Positions 49,038 through 59,639 of a stretch of 64,000 nt of DNA are shown here, in pieces. The stretch comes from Arthrobacter sp. Hiyo8 (GTDB lineage: Bacteria > Actinomycetota > Actinomycetes > Actinomycetales > Micrococcaceae), in contig AP014719.1 of assembly GCA_001549895.1 (NCBI GenBank), positions 310,001-374,000 on the forward strand, written 5' to 3'. The stretch's first letter is position 1. Each line of letters opens with the position of its first letter. The position numbers and the translations under genes were made by a program. The notes beneath the pieces are model-generated. The model searched no databases. It was not told the DNA's origin and saw only the letters and a list, made by a program, of their open reading frames with translations.

Positions 49038-50053
49038 GTGCCAAGCGGCCGGGAGCAAAGCTGACTGACGTCGCCGCCCTTGCCAGAGTTTCGGTCGGAA
49101 CAGTTTCGAATGTCCTCAACCGTCCGGACCAAGTCTCGTTCGACAAGAGGACCCGCGTTCTTGCCGCCATCGAAGAGCTGGGATTCGTGCGGAACGAATC
49201 AGCCCGCTCACTGCGGTCCGGCTCCACCAGGAGCCTCGGCATGTTGGTGCTGGACGTGCGAAACCCCTTCTTCACCGATGTCGCTTTGGGCGCTGAAAAC
49301 GTCGCCGAAGACCACAAGCACTCCCTGATACTGGCCAACAGCGCCGAAGACGCCGGCCGCGAGGAGGCCTATCTGGACCTCTTCGAGCAGCAGCGGGTCC
49401 AAGGCGTCCTCATCACGCCATTCGGACAAGTTCTTCAACGGCTGGAAAGAATGCGCGACCGGGGTATCCCTTCTGTACTCGTCGACAGGCTCGCAAGCAC
49501 GGATCAGTTCTGCTCGGTTTCGGTGGACGACGTCGCCGGCGGCGCCACTGCCCTGGAGCATCTCGTCAGTGTCGGCTCGGTACGCCCTGCATTCGTCGGC
49601 GGCCCCTTCACCCTGCAGCAGGTCGAGGACCGATACCGGGGTGCCGCCGACGCGGCCGCACGTGCCGGAGTCCCGCTTCAACTATTCGAAACGCCCGATC
49701 TGAAATTCGAACGCGGACGCCGGATTGGAGATCTCATCGGGAATCTCCAACCTGACAAGCGCCCGGACGCCGTGTTTGCCGCCAACGATCAATTAGCCCT
49801 AGGGCTTTTGCAATCCTTCGCCGCGAACGGGCTCCACGTGCCCGAGGACATCGCCATCGTCGGGTTCGACGACATCGATTTCGCCTCCCAGTCGAGCATC
49901 CCACTCAGCTCCATCAGTCAACCGAGGCAGCTGATCGGCGAGCGTGCCGCCCAACTCCTGTTCGACGAAATCGACGCCGAACCCGGCCACGTACATAGCC
50001 AAGTGGTGTTCACGCCGGAGCTCGTGGCGCGGCAGAGCACCCTGCGCCGCTAA
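49038..50053 (+). CDS. LacI family repressor, probable rhamnose regulator
   Basis: About 339 residues. HTH LTDVAALARVSVGTVSNVLN with hinge region NESARSLRSGSTRSLGMLVL and a periplasmic-binding-protein-like effector domain ('PDAVFAANDQLALGLLQSFA', IAIVGFDDIDFASQ). The start is GTG 49038 after GGGAGG; a G lost near 49052 puts the first codons out of frame, so the uncorrected frame appears to start at 49007. Divergent from rhaI with shared operator sequence. It overlaps the convergent TetR gene by 4 bases. Confidence 0.92.
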
Positions 50054-50685
50054 GCGGAACCCTTCGATCCGGCCGTCGGCACCAGATCGCCCTTTTCGGA
50101 TGAAATGAGCGATATGTAAGTCTCCAGTTGGGACCGAAGCTGATCCGCCGAGTGATGTTCCGGCGTCAGCGTGGCCGTGATCTGGGCACCGAGCGCAAAC
50201 GTCATGATCCCGCCGACGATGTCGTCGTCGTTGAGACCTTCTTTCAGTTCGCCGAGTTCCCTGGCTTCACGGAGCTTGTCGAACAGGGCGTCACGCCATT
50301 GCTCCATCGAGGAATCGTGCAAGGCGGCCTTCGCCGGGTCCGTCAGTGCGCGCTGCCAGAAGGCGATCGCGATTCGCGCTTCGTTTAGCCGCTCGGCGTC
50401 GAGCGGCAATATTTCATGGCAGTAGCTGCGCAACGCCGACAGTCCCCGCAGGCCGGCGGTGGAGTCGCTCATGCGGCTATTCGTCTGGTTGAAGACGTGG
50501 CCGAAAGCAAACGTCAAGAGATCGTCTTTCGTCGGGAAGTACGGCTTGAGCGCACCGTTGGCAAAGCCCGCTTCCGTTGCTATCTCGCGCATCGTGGCAC
50601 CCTCGATCCCCCGGCTGGCGATGATCCGCCACGTGGCTTCGACCAGCTCCACCCGGCGCTTGTCGTGGTCTACGATCTTCGGCAC
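50050..50685 (-). CDS. TetR family transcriptional regulator
   Basis: 211 residues, intact. N-terminal HTH ('ATMREIATEAGFANGALKPY', about 28-50) with FPTKDDLLTFAF, then a helical ligand-binding domain ('LNEARIAIAFWQRALTDPAK'), as in BetI/AcrR-like proteins. It is divergent from the amine-oxidase operon with a 100-base shared promoter region, so it is the likely repressor of amine catabolism. ATG 50685. Confidence 0.93.
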   Translation of the reverse strand: MPKIVDHDKRRVELVEATWRIIASRGIEGATMREIATEAGFANGALKPYFPTKDDLLTFAFGHVFNQTNSRMSDSTAGLRGLSALRSYCHEILPLDAERLNEARIAIAFWQRALTDPAKAALHDSSMEQWRDALFDKLREARELGELKEGLNDDDIVGGIMTFALGAQITATLTPEHHSADQLRSQLETYISLISSEKGDLVPTAGSKGSA

Positions 50686-50707
50686 TCTTTCCCCAAATCT
50701 TTTTTCT

Positions 50708-50718
50708 ACAACCGTTGT
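50708..50718. promoter_or_regulatory. Short palindrome in the TetR / amine oxidase intergenic region
   Basis: ACAACCGTTGT is a perfect 5-bp inverted repeat around one base. It lies between the divergent TetR and amine-oxidase genes and is a candidate TetR half-site pair, though shorter than most TetR operators. Confidence 0.45.
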
Positions 50719-50785
50719 GACTCAGATTACACGATGCTATTCTCTACACACATAGAAAATAAACCGCCACTCACAAAGGCCTTCC

Positions 50786-52749
50786 ATGAGCACAACCTCC
50801 TCTCCAGAAATCGCCGACATGGCTGAGATTGCCGGACTGTCTCCGTATGCCTTGACCAGTGCCGAAGACATCACGGCCGTCAGGGGCATTTTGGCCTACG
50901 CCGGGCTCTTCGACGGATCCATCCGGATCGCCTACCTTGGCCTCCTTGACCCCCCTCGCGATTCAGGAGCGGGCGAAACGGAGACTCCGGACCGCAGGTT
51001 CAGGGCGTTCCTGCACAACGTCTTGAGCGGTGCGGCACAGGACGTCGTGGTCTCCGTGACACACCAGGAAGTCGTCTCGAAGGTAGATCTTGACACCTCG
51101 GTGACGGGCGAGCTTCCGGTCATCGAAGAAGAATTCGAGGTGGTCGAAGAGATCCTCGCCCAGGACGAGCGGTGGCTCAAGGCCTTGGCTGACCGGAACC
51201 TCGACGTCAGCAAAGTCAGGGTCGCTCCCCTTTCGGCCGGCGTCTTCGAGTACCCCGAGGAGAAAGGCCGCCGGATTCTGCGCGGCTTGGCATTCGTCCA
51301 GGAGTTCCGCGAGGACAGCGCCTGGGCCCACCCCGTGGATGGGCTGGTTGCCTACGTTGATGTCGTCAGCAAGACGGTGGACCATGTCCTGGATTTCGGC
51401 GCCGTCCCGGTGCCGGCAGAACATGGCAACTTTACGGACCCGGAGCTGACCGGACCGATGCGCACCACGCAGAAGCCGATCCACATCACCCAGCCGGAAG
51501 GTCCGAGCTTCACCGTCCACAATGGAAACCACGTCGAGTGGGAGAAGTGGAGCCTGGACATCGGCTTCGATGTCCGGGAAGGCGTCGTTCTGCACAATGT
51601 CGCGTTCGACGACGTCGATCGCCGTCGCAGCATCCTCAAGCGGGCTTCCATCGCCGAAATGGTGGTGCCATACGGCGACCCCTCACCCGTGCGCTCCTGG
51701 CAGAACTACTTCGATACCGGCGAATACCTCGTGGGCCAATACGCTAACTCGCTCGAACTCGGCTGCGATTGCCTCGGCGAAATCACCTACCTCAGCCCGG
51801 TAGTCAGTGACGCGTTCGGCCGGCCACGGGAAATCCGAAACGGAATATGCATGCACGAAGAGGATTGGAGCATCCTCGCCAAGCACAGCGACCTCTGGAG
51901 CGGCGTGAACTACACCCGCCGGAACCGCAGGCTCGTCATCAGCTTCTTCACGACTATCGGCAACTACGACTACGGCTTCTACTGGTACCTCTACCTTGAC
52001 GGCACCATCGAGTTCGAAGCCAAGGCCACCGGCGTCGTCTTCACGAGCGCCCACCCCGGAAAGGGCTACCCGTACGCCTCGGAGCTCGCACCGGGCCTTG
52101 GGGCGCCCTTCCACCAGCACCTCTTCAGCGCCCGGCTGGACTTCGCCATCGACGGCTTGAGCAACAGGGTCGAGGAAGAGGACGCCGTCCGGGTACCGAT
52201 GGGAGAAGGCAACGAACGGGGCAACGCCTTCGCCCGCCGTCGGACGGTGCTCAAGCGCGAGTCGGAGGCCGTGCGCGAGTCTGACATGGCGGCGGGACGG
52301 GCCTGGATCATCTCCAATCCCGACTCACTCAACCGCCTGGGCGACCCCGTGGGATACAAGCTCCACGGACAAGGCCATCCCATGCTCCTCGCCGATCCCC
52401 AATCGTCCATCGCCCAACGCGCAGCCTTCGCCACGAAGGACCTATGGGTGACCCGCTATGACGAGAACGAGCGCTACCCCAGCGGCGACTTCGTCAACCA
52501 GCACTCCGGAGGAGCCGGACTGCCGGCCTACATCGCCCGCGATAGGGACATCGACGGACAAGACATCGTCGTATGGCACACCTTCGGGCTGACCCACTTC
52601 CCCGCCCCGAGGACTGGCCGATCATGCCCGTCGACACGGTGGGATTCAAACTCCGCCCCGAAGGTTTCTTCGACCGGAGCCCCGTACTCGACGTTCCGCC
52701 GTCGAAACCCGCCTCAGGCGGCCACTGCCACATGGAGGCCCAGAAATGA
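50786..52749 (+). CDS. Copper-containing primary amine oxidase
   Basis: About 655 residues, close in pattern to Arthrobacter globiformis phenylethylamine/histamine oxidases. The topaquinone precursor Tyr lies in [15 protein letters not shown] (N-Y-D). The catalytic base Asp is in [16 protein letters not shown], and the copper ligands are HQH in [12 protein letters not shown] plus His in [14 protein letters not shown]. It turns primary amines into aldehyde, NH3 and H2O2; no signal peptide is seen. One break near 52612 (HFP-RPEDWP). The stop overlaps the permease start as ATGA. Confidence 0.96.
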
Positions 52750-54259
52750 GTTTAACAACCGGGAAAGAGACCACTGAGGTGGGACACTCGCATCATCATC
52801 GACGTCGTCTCGGCGTCCCTGCGGTGACCTTCATGATCATCGCCGCCTCGGCTCCGCTCACTGTCCTCGCCGGCGGCGTGACGACGACGTTTGCCGTCAC
52901 CGGAGTCACTGGCGTGCCGCTGTCCTTCCTGCTGCTCGGCGGAACCCTCGCCGTGTTCGCCGTCGGCTACGCGGCCATGAGCCGGTACGTCGTCAACGCC
53001 GGCGCCTTCTATTCCTACGTGGCGCAGGGCATCTCCCGGCCGGTCGGCGTCGGGGTTTCCATGGTGGCCCTGATGGCCTACAACTTGATGCAAGTCGGCA
53101 TCTACGGCCTCTTCGGCTTCACCGTCTCAAGCCTGATCAACGAACGCTTCGGCATCACCGTCCCGTGGTGGATTCCGGTGCTTGTCTGCATCGCCGTCGT
53201 TGCATTCCTCGGCGTGAACCGCGTGGACCTGTCAGCGAAGGTCCTCGGGGTGCTCGTCGGCCTGGAGTTCCTCGTGGTGATTGTCTACGACGTCGTCTCC
53301 TTTGCCGTGGCCCCCGAGGGAGTCAGCGGAGCGCCGCTCAGCACGCAGAGCCTTTTCGTGCCGGGCGTCGGGGCGGTCCTTTCCTTCGGCATCGCGGCGT
53401 TCATGGGATTCGAGTCGGCCGCGATCTACGGCGAGGAAAGCAAGGACCCCAAGCACACTGTCGCCCGGGCTACATATACCGCGGTGGCCATCATCGCCTT
53501 GTTCTACGCTGTTTCCTCGTGGGCCATGGCGGTCGGAACCGGACCGTCCGCAGTGGTGGACGCTTCCGCGAAACAAGGACCGGACCTGATGTTCGGTTTC
53601 CTCAGCGACCATGCCGGCGTACTTCTCGCCGACCTGGCCCGCCTGCTCTTCGTCACCAGCCTCTTCGCAGCTCTCGTCAGCTTCCACAATGCCGCAGCCC
53701 GCTATTTCTTCTCCCTGGGCCGGGAACAAGTCCTGCCGCGCAAGCTGGGCGCAGTACGGCGGCACAGCGGCGCCCCTACGCCGGGTCGATCGCCCAGACG
53801 GTGATCGCCGTCGTGGTCACGGTGGCTTTCGCCATCGCGGGGACCGGATCATCGCTGGGCGACCTCTACCCTGTCCTGACCATGTTCACGTGGCTGACGA
53901 ACGACGGCGCCATGGGACTTGTCCTCTTGATGACCGTTGTCTCGCTGGCGGTCATTGGGTTCTTCCGCAAGAACAGGCATGACGCTGGAATCTGGACCCG
54001 CCTGATCGCCCCTGCCCTGGGGTTCGTGCTCCTTGCGGCGATCTTCGTGCTGATCGTGGTCAACTTCAACGTACTGCTCGGCCAAAACGAGACCAATGCG
54101 CTGACGTTCGTCCTGCCTGCCGCGATCATCGTGCCCGGGCTGGTGGGGATCGCATGGGCGTTCCGCCTCCGCCGGAGCAACCCGGCCGTGTATCGGCGGA
54201 TCGGTCACGGCGAGGAGGGGCCGGCGGCCGTCCATCTCGGCGACGAAGACGACGTGTAG
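52746..54259 (+). CDS. APC superfamily amino-acid/amine permease
   Basis: About 504 residues, 12 helices. TM1 '[20 protein letters not shown]', [40 protein letters not shown] (a family signature) and '[20 protein letters not shown]'. A His-rich stretch (HSHHHRRR) near the N-terminus is unusual. One break near 53750 ([18 protein letters not shown] after repair). Translationally coupled to the amine oxidase, so it probably imports its substrate or a precursor. Confidence 0.93.
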
Positions 54260-54277
54260 CGCCGGGACTGATGATCG

Positions 54278-54814
54278 GTGAACACCATGCACACCACCCT
54301 TTCGATCGTCATGCTCGCTTGCTGTGCCCTCGGAATCTGGAGCCCGATGCGTGAAGGATTGGTCAGGAACCTTAGCCAGTGGGGGCCGATGGCACTCATG
54401 CTCATTGCGATGGCGGACACAACCGTCGGGCCAGGCATTGTGCCGGGCGTCGTGTGGGGCCTTCTCCTGCTCCTCACGTCCCCTCTTCCGCTGGTGCTCT
54501 TGCCCAAGGATCGCCGGGGCGGCATGGAAATACACCGCTCCTTGTCCATGGTGGCCATGTTCGCCATTTTCGTCACAACCCTTCCCACTGTCACGTCAAG
54601 TTCTGTACACCAAGCACATGCGCATTCAGGACTTGGTGGAGCGAATCCGGCCCTGGCAGTTGCCCTCGCGGCAGCGGTCATCGCCTACTCAATCGCCCTG
54701 GCCGCCCGAACCCTTCGACCAAATGGCCGCGGACACCGTCGTCACGCGTCTGCATCGCTTGAGGCGATCTCTTCGGCGGGCGCCTTGGGCGCCATGATCC
54801 TGATGGCCGTCTGA
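54278..54814 (+). CDS. Hypothetical membrane protein
   Basis: 178 residues with about five hydrophobic segments ('LSIVMLACCALGIWSP', 'GPMALMLIAMADTTVG', VVWGLLLLLTSPLPLVLL, a HxxHxH-containing loop VHQAHAHSG, and 'ALAVALAAAVIAYSIALAAR'). No known family is recognised; it resembles DUF5134-type proteins with histidines that could bind a metal. GTG 54278. Intact. It lies inside the amine cluster between permease and aldehyde dehydrogenase. Confidence 0.7.
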   Translation: MNTMHTTLSIVMLACCALGIWSPMREGLVRNLSQWGPMALMLIAMADTTVGPGIVPGVVWGLLLLLTSPLPLVLLPKDRRGGMEIHRSLSMVAMFAIFVTTLPTVTSSSVHQAHAHSGLGGANPALAVALAAAVIAYSIALAARTLRPNGRGHRRHASASLEAISSAGALGAMILMAV

Positions 54815-54867
54815 CCGCAAGTGCCTTGTCCATAGAAACCATTACCAACTCAGAGTGGAGTAAACCC

Positions 54868-56263
54868 TTGGAAAGCTACGACGCCCTCCTCGCTTCAATC
54901 ACCCCGACCACCGGCGAAAGCCGGACCATTATCGACCCCGCCACGGGCACCGTTGTCGGCGAGGCCCCGGTTCACACGGTCGACGACCTCGAACGCGCGG
55001 TCGCCGCCGCCCAGGTAGCCCAGCCGGCGTGGGCCGCTCTGGGCCACGACGCCCGGTCCGCCGCGCTCCTCAGGGCGGCAGACGCCGTCGAACGCTCCGC
55101 CGAAGAACTCGCCCGCCTGCTCTCCCGCGAACAAGGCAAACCGCTCAACGGCCCCAACGCCCGCTTCGAAGTCGGCGCCTGCGCCGCGTGGCTGCGCGCC
55201 ACCGCCGCCACCCGCTCGAGGTGGAAACCGTCGTCGACGACGGCGAAACCCGCGCCGAACTCCACTACCGGCCCATCGGCGTCGTCGGCGCGATCGGCCC
55301 CTGGAACTGGCCCATGATGATCACCATTTGGCAGGTCGCCCCCGCCCTCCGGATGGGCAACGCCGTCGTCGTCAAACCCTCCGAATACACACCCCTGTCC
55401 GTGCTGGCCCTGGCCGCCGTGATCAACGAAGAACTCCCCGAAGGCCTCCTCACGGTGGTCTCCGGCGGCCGGGACGTCGGCGCCCGGCTCGCCGAACACC
55501 CGGCCATCGGCAAGGTCATGTTCACCGGATCCACCGCCACCGGCAAGGCCGTCATCCGCTCCAGCGCGGACACGGTAAAGCGCCTCACTCTCGAACTCGG
55601 CGGCAACGACGCCGGCATCGTCCTGCCCGATGCAGACCCCAAAGCCATCGCCGAAGGACTCTTCTGGGGTGCCTTCATCAACACCGGCCAGACCTGCGCC
55701 GCACTCAAGCGCCTCTACGTCCACGACTCCCTCTATGAAGCAGTGTGCACCGAGCTGGCTGCCGTTGCCGCCGCGATGCCCATGGGGGTTGGTTTGGACG
55801 AGGCGAACGTGCTGGGACCGCTGCAGAACCGGCAGCAGTACGACATCGTCGCGAAGCTCGTGGATGCCGCCCGCGATTCCGGCGCCCGCATCCTGCTCGG
55901 CGGCAACCCGACGACGGCCAGCCCGGCAACTTCTACCCCACCACCCTCGTAGCCGACATCGACAACAGCAACCCCCTCGTCGCCGAGGAACAGTTCGGCC
56001 CGGCCCTGCCCATCATCCGCTACGGCACCGTGGACGAGGCCGTCGCCATGGCGAACGCGCTCGACGTCGGACTCGGCGCCTCCGTCTGGTCCTCCGACCT
56101 GGACGCTGCCCGTGACGTTGCCGCCCGCCTTGAGGCCGGAACCGTATGGATCAACAAACATGGCAACGTCGACCCGCGGGTCCCCTTCGGCGGCGCCAAG
56201 CAATCCGGCTATGGCCTGGAATTCGGCGTCGAAGGCCTCAAAGCCCTCGGGGTCCCCAGGTGA
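54868..56263 (+). CDS. Aldehyde dehydrogenase of the amine pathway
   Basis: About 465 residues. PWNWPMMITIWQVAPAL, FTGSTATGKAVIRS, LELGGNDAGIVLPDAD (catalytic Glu), NTGQTCAALKRLYV (catalytic Cys) and EEQFGPALPI. TTG 54868 (M/LESYDALLASITP) is chosen for a GGAG 9 bases upstream; TTG 54826 is an alternative. Breaks near 55218 and 55920. The end reads GVPR as written, or GVPQVING with one more base restored. It would oxidise the aldehyde made by the amine oxidase. Confidence 0.92.
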
Positions 56264-56274
56264 TCAACGGCTGA

Positions 56275-56340
56275 CCCAACTGACTAGCAGTTGTTGTCGT
56301 ATTGAGGCCCCAGAACGACAACAACTGTCAGCTAGTTGGG
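56275..56340. terminator. Hairpin between the aldehyde dehydrogenase and LtrA-like genes
   Basis: A perfect inner stem of 12 bp (56288-56299 with 56316-56327) and a shorter outer stem (CCAACT/AGTTGG) surround a 16-base loop. It lies between convergent genes and covers the last codon of the LtrA-like gene. Confidence 0.8.
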
Positions 56341-57507
56341 GCGTGCCGCCGTCGCCTCTGAATCTCGACGTAGACGGTGACAAGGAGCAGGACAACCACT
56401 GCGAGGGCCAACGCGACGGCGGCGGGAACCACAGCGCTCACCGGTATGAGCAACACGGCGATCACCACGGTCGGCACCGCCCACGGCAGCACCGCGCGCG
56501 GAGGCTGACCGTAGCGAAGCGACACGATCGCATTGCAACCATAGAAGAGGGCCAGACCTCCCCGAGAGAAATCCCGGAACCGAAGGGCAAGTGCTCATAG
56601 GGGGCTGGAATGGCCGTCGCAATGGCCCCGGCGATTGCAGTTACCCCCAAAACCAGAAGAAACGGCATGAACAACGTGGTCTGAAGGATCCCGGCGAAAT
56701 CGGACCGGGCCTGCAGTCGCTCGAGCCCTGCCGTGACTGTCCCCGTGCCGTATTGGAAGAATGCCCAGCCGAGCAGGGCAACCACGAGGAATCCGAGCGC
56801 ACCGAGCAGGCCTGCGCCCGGGCCCAATCGTCAGACACCTCGGTGACGATCGTGAAGATGGACTCGCCGAGCACAATGATGACGAACAAGCCAAGCCGCT
56901 CGGATGCGTGCTCGATGTTGATGCCAGCGATGCCGCGGTCAGGCCAAAGGCGGGCGCTAAGAGCCATCATGCCAATCTCGACAACGATCGCGGTGGCCCA
57001 CAGAACGACGGCAATGTGGAGAGGTAAGGAGGCGGAGAGGAGCCAGAGGACGGCCGTGCCGCCGTTGTAGATCCAAATCCGCCACGGAAATTCGGCCGAA
57101 TTTTCACGGTGCTGGTACAGCCACAAGATCAGCAGAACCACGCGAATGGCGGCATTGGCCAGCGAAAAGGCCCAAGCACGTTCGCCAAAGGCACCGGGCG
57201 CGGCGGCGGCCATGATGCTCGCCGCCGCCATCGCCGCGAGCATCGCGACGCCCAGAGCCCGGGACGACAAACCTGGCAGGAGGTTGACTACGGAGACAAT
57301 GTTCACCCAAGCCCACCACGCCGGAAAGAAAAGCAGGACGAAGGTGCCGAACTCAGCCCATCCGGGGTCGCCGTGGATCCCGCGCGCAAGCTGCCCGACG
57401 AAAGCCACAAAGACGAGGTCGAAGAACAATTCCATCCAGTGGACGCGGCGAGGGTCACGGGCCACCTCGTGTTTCAACGCGCCAGGAACCGACGACTTAT
57501 CCATCAT
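56328..57507 (-). CDS. Low temperature requirement protein A (LtrA)-like membrane protein
   Basis: About 394 residues and about 11 hydrophobic helices. The family start RRVHWMELFFDLVFVAFVGQ is very clear, with FFPAWWAWVN and 'ERLGLFVIIVLGESIFTIVT'. Breaks lie near 56825, 56535 and nearby; the corrected C-terminus is LPWAVPTVVIAVLLIPVSAV and a basic tail. LtrA was named from Listeria cold growth, but its biochemical role is unknown. Its stop is inside the terminator hairpin. Confidence 0.9.
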
Positions 57508-57641
57508 TGACCCATGCTATTGGCTGACGGACTTGCCGTTGCTCCAGTTCGGCCCGCGAGATAGTAGCATTCGTAATGCAGGAATACGGTGTGCGCGAGC
57601 GTCATACCGACAGGGATAGGTTGCGGGGGCAAGCAAAGTCA

Positions 57642-57866
57642 ATGGATTCGGAACCGGTACAGCCAGAGGTAACCCCTCGATTCAGCAACACCCGGAAGCA
57701 GAATACCGAGCTTGCCGTCCAGCAACTCCGGGACGGCGGGTTCACGAACATCCAGGTGGATGAATTCCTCGAGACGCTGCACCGCATGGAGGCCGACGAG
57801 TCGATACTTGCGCCGCTGACGAATGCCCTGCTCGCGATGAACGTCTCGGTTCAGTGGCTCATGTAG
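57642..57866 (+). CDS. Small hypothetical protein
   Basis: 74 residues from ATG 57642, soluble and helical: RFSNTRKQNTELAVQQLRDG, then DEFLETLHRMEADESILAPL. No known domain. An upstream Met at 57576 would add 22 residues; the ribosome site is weak for both. Intact. Confidence 0.6.
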   Translation: MDSEPVQPEVTPRFSNTRKQNTELAVQQLRDGGFTNIQVDEFLETLHRMEADESILAPLTNALLAMNVSVQWLM

Positions 57867-57897
57867 GAACCGCCAGCACTCCACGACCCAGATCCGG

Positions 57898-58275
57898 CTA
57901 ATCGGACTCGGCCTCCTGCTCGATGCGTCGGCGCTGCTCCTCAAGCTCCTTCTCGCCTTCGTCTTCAGCTTGATAAAGCTTGGAGTTGGTGATCCGGAGT
58001 TCACGCATCACGGCGTCGAGCTTCACGTGGAGGGCGGCGCTGTCTCTATTCTGGGTGTTTTGGATGATGAAGACCATCAAGAAAGTCACGATGGTCGTGC
58101 CGGTATTGATGACCAACTGCCAGGTATCCGAAAATCCCAGGAGTGGTCCCGTAAACGCCCAAACAATGAGGATGATTACTGCCGCGCTGAACACCCAGGC
58201 GTGGCCGAGCACTTTGGCCACCTTGGTGGTGAACCGGGTGAAAAAATCCGGACGGGAACCGCTGTCTTCGCTCAT
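57898..58275 (-). CDS. Low-affinity iron permease-like membrane protein
   Basis: 125 residues. Two helices (VLGHAWVFSAAVIILIVWAF and 'LVINTGTTIVTFLMVFIIQN') followed by TQNRDSAALHVKLDAVMREL are the hallmarks of the PF04120 family, and a charged C-terminal coil follows. Members are annotated as low-affinity iron transporters, with little evidence in bacteria. ATG 58275. Intact. Confidence 0.88.
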   Translation of the reverse strand: MSEDSGSRPDFFTRFTTKVAKVLGHAWVFSAAVIILIVWAFTGPLLGFSDTWQLVINTGTTIVTFLMVFIIQNTQNRDSAALHVKLDAVMRELRITNSKLYQAEDEGEKELEEQRRRIEQEAESD

Positions 58276-58407
58276 CCAGCCATCATCCACCCACTACCGG
58301 GTTGGCACCTACCCATCCTGCAGCTCGGTGCCGTTTCGGCCCAAACGCTTTCCAACGTTGTAATCTTCAGCTAAGGACGGTCGCTGACGTGCGCGGAAGA
58401 AGGAAAA

Positions 58408-59416
58408 GTGGCAATTACCATGCGGGATGTGGCCCAGGCGGCCGATGTGTCTATCAAAACCGTATCGAACGTCATCAATGACCATCCAAACATCAAAGCC
58501 GAGACCCGCGAGCGGGTTTTGCTGGCCATCGAGAAACTCGGCTATCAGCCGAATCTCTCGGCCCGGGCTTGCGGTCCGGACGCACGGATGTCATCAGCCT
58601 CATCATCCCGGATCTGAAGAATGCCTACTTTGCCGAGCTCGCCGATGCCGTCATGACGGCCGCCTCAAAACGCGGGAAAGTGGTGATCATCGAGCAAAGC
58701 GGAGGTTCCCGGACGCGCGAGCTGGAGATCCTGCATGGCCCCCGGATGCGAATGGTCGATGGCGTCCTGTACAGCGTGCTCGGCCTGAGCCAGGAGGACG
58801 CGGGCCTCATCGAGATTCCGACTCCCATGGTCCTCCTGGGTGAGCGGATCTTTCACGGCCCCACGGACCACGTGACCATGCAAAACATCGAGGCTTCGCA
58901 AGCAGCTACCGACCACCTCCTCCAACGCGGACGAACGAAACTACTCGCTTTTGGTGCCCACCGAAATGAAGTCATCGGTTCAGCCGGGCTTCGCTTGGAA
59001 GGTTACCGCCGCGCCTTGCAGAAGGCGGGGCTGGATTACCGGGACGAACTGGCAATCGACGTCCAGTCGTGGCACCGTTCCGACGGCGCCCAGGCAATGC
59101 GGCACGTCCTGGAGTCCGGGCTGGAGTTCGACGGCGTCGTGGCCTTCAACGACTCCATCGCCCTAGGGCGATGCGTGTCATGCAGGATGCTGGACTGAGA
59201 ATCCCTGAGGATGTGGCGATCATCGGCTTTGACGACATCGACGAAACCCGGTATTCACTCCCGACGTTGTCAACCATAGATCCGGGCCGTCGGGAGATCG
59301 CCGAGACCGCCGTCGCGATGCTCCTGGAACGAATCGACGGCGCGGCCGAAGCAACGCCTGCCCGCGAGTTTGAAGCCGGGTTCAAGGTCATCAGCCGGGA
59401 ATCCACGGCGATCTAG
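58408..59416 (+). CDS. LacI family repressor of the arabinoside cluster
   Basis: About 337 residues. HTH TMRDVAQAADVSIKTVSNVI, hinge region PNLSARGLRSGRTDVISLII after repair of a break near 58568, and the effector domain ending DVAIIGFDDIDETRYSLPTL. A second break lies near 59165. GTG 58408. It precedes an ABC sugar importer and a GH51 enzyme in the same direction. A perfect 14-bp operator lies between it and the importer, so local control is likely. Confidence 0.92.
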
Positions 59417-59490
59417 CCCGCCGAAGACGCCGTCCGATTTCTTCTTGACATGTAAGTCCAGTCACATCATCATGGATTTACAACGATTAC

Positions 59491-59504
59491 TTACATCGAT
59501 GTAA
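59491..59504. promoter_or_regulatory. LacI-type operator for the sugar importer
   Basis: TTACATCGATGTAA is a perfect palindrome with a central CG. It is 136 bases before the substrate-binding protein start. A TTGACA hexamer is at 59445-59450, but I see no clear -10. Confidence 0.75.
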
Positions 59505-59639
59505 AAGCTCGGAAATGTCTCTTGTCCCCCATCCGCCGAGTCCGTCCAAGTCCCACCACCATCCATTGGCTGGAAGACGGCCTGCCCTCGCTGCTCCACC
59601 TCCGACGACGACGTCCATGCACGACCGAAGGGAAACTAC

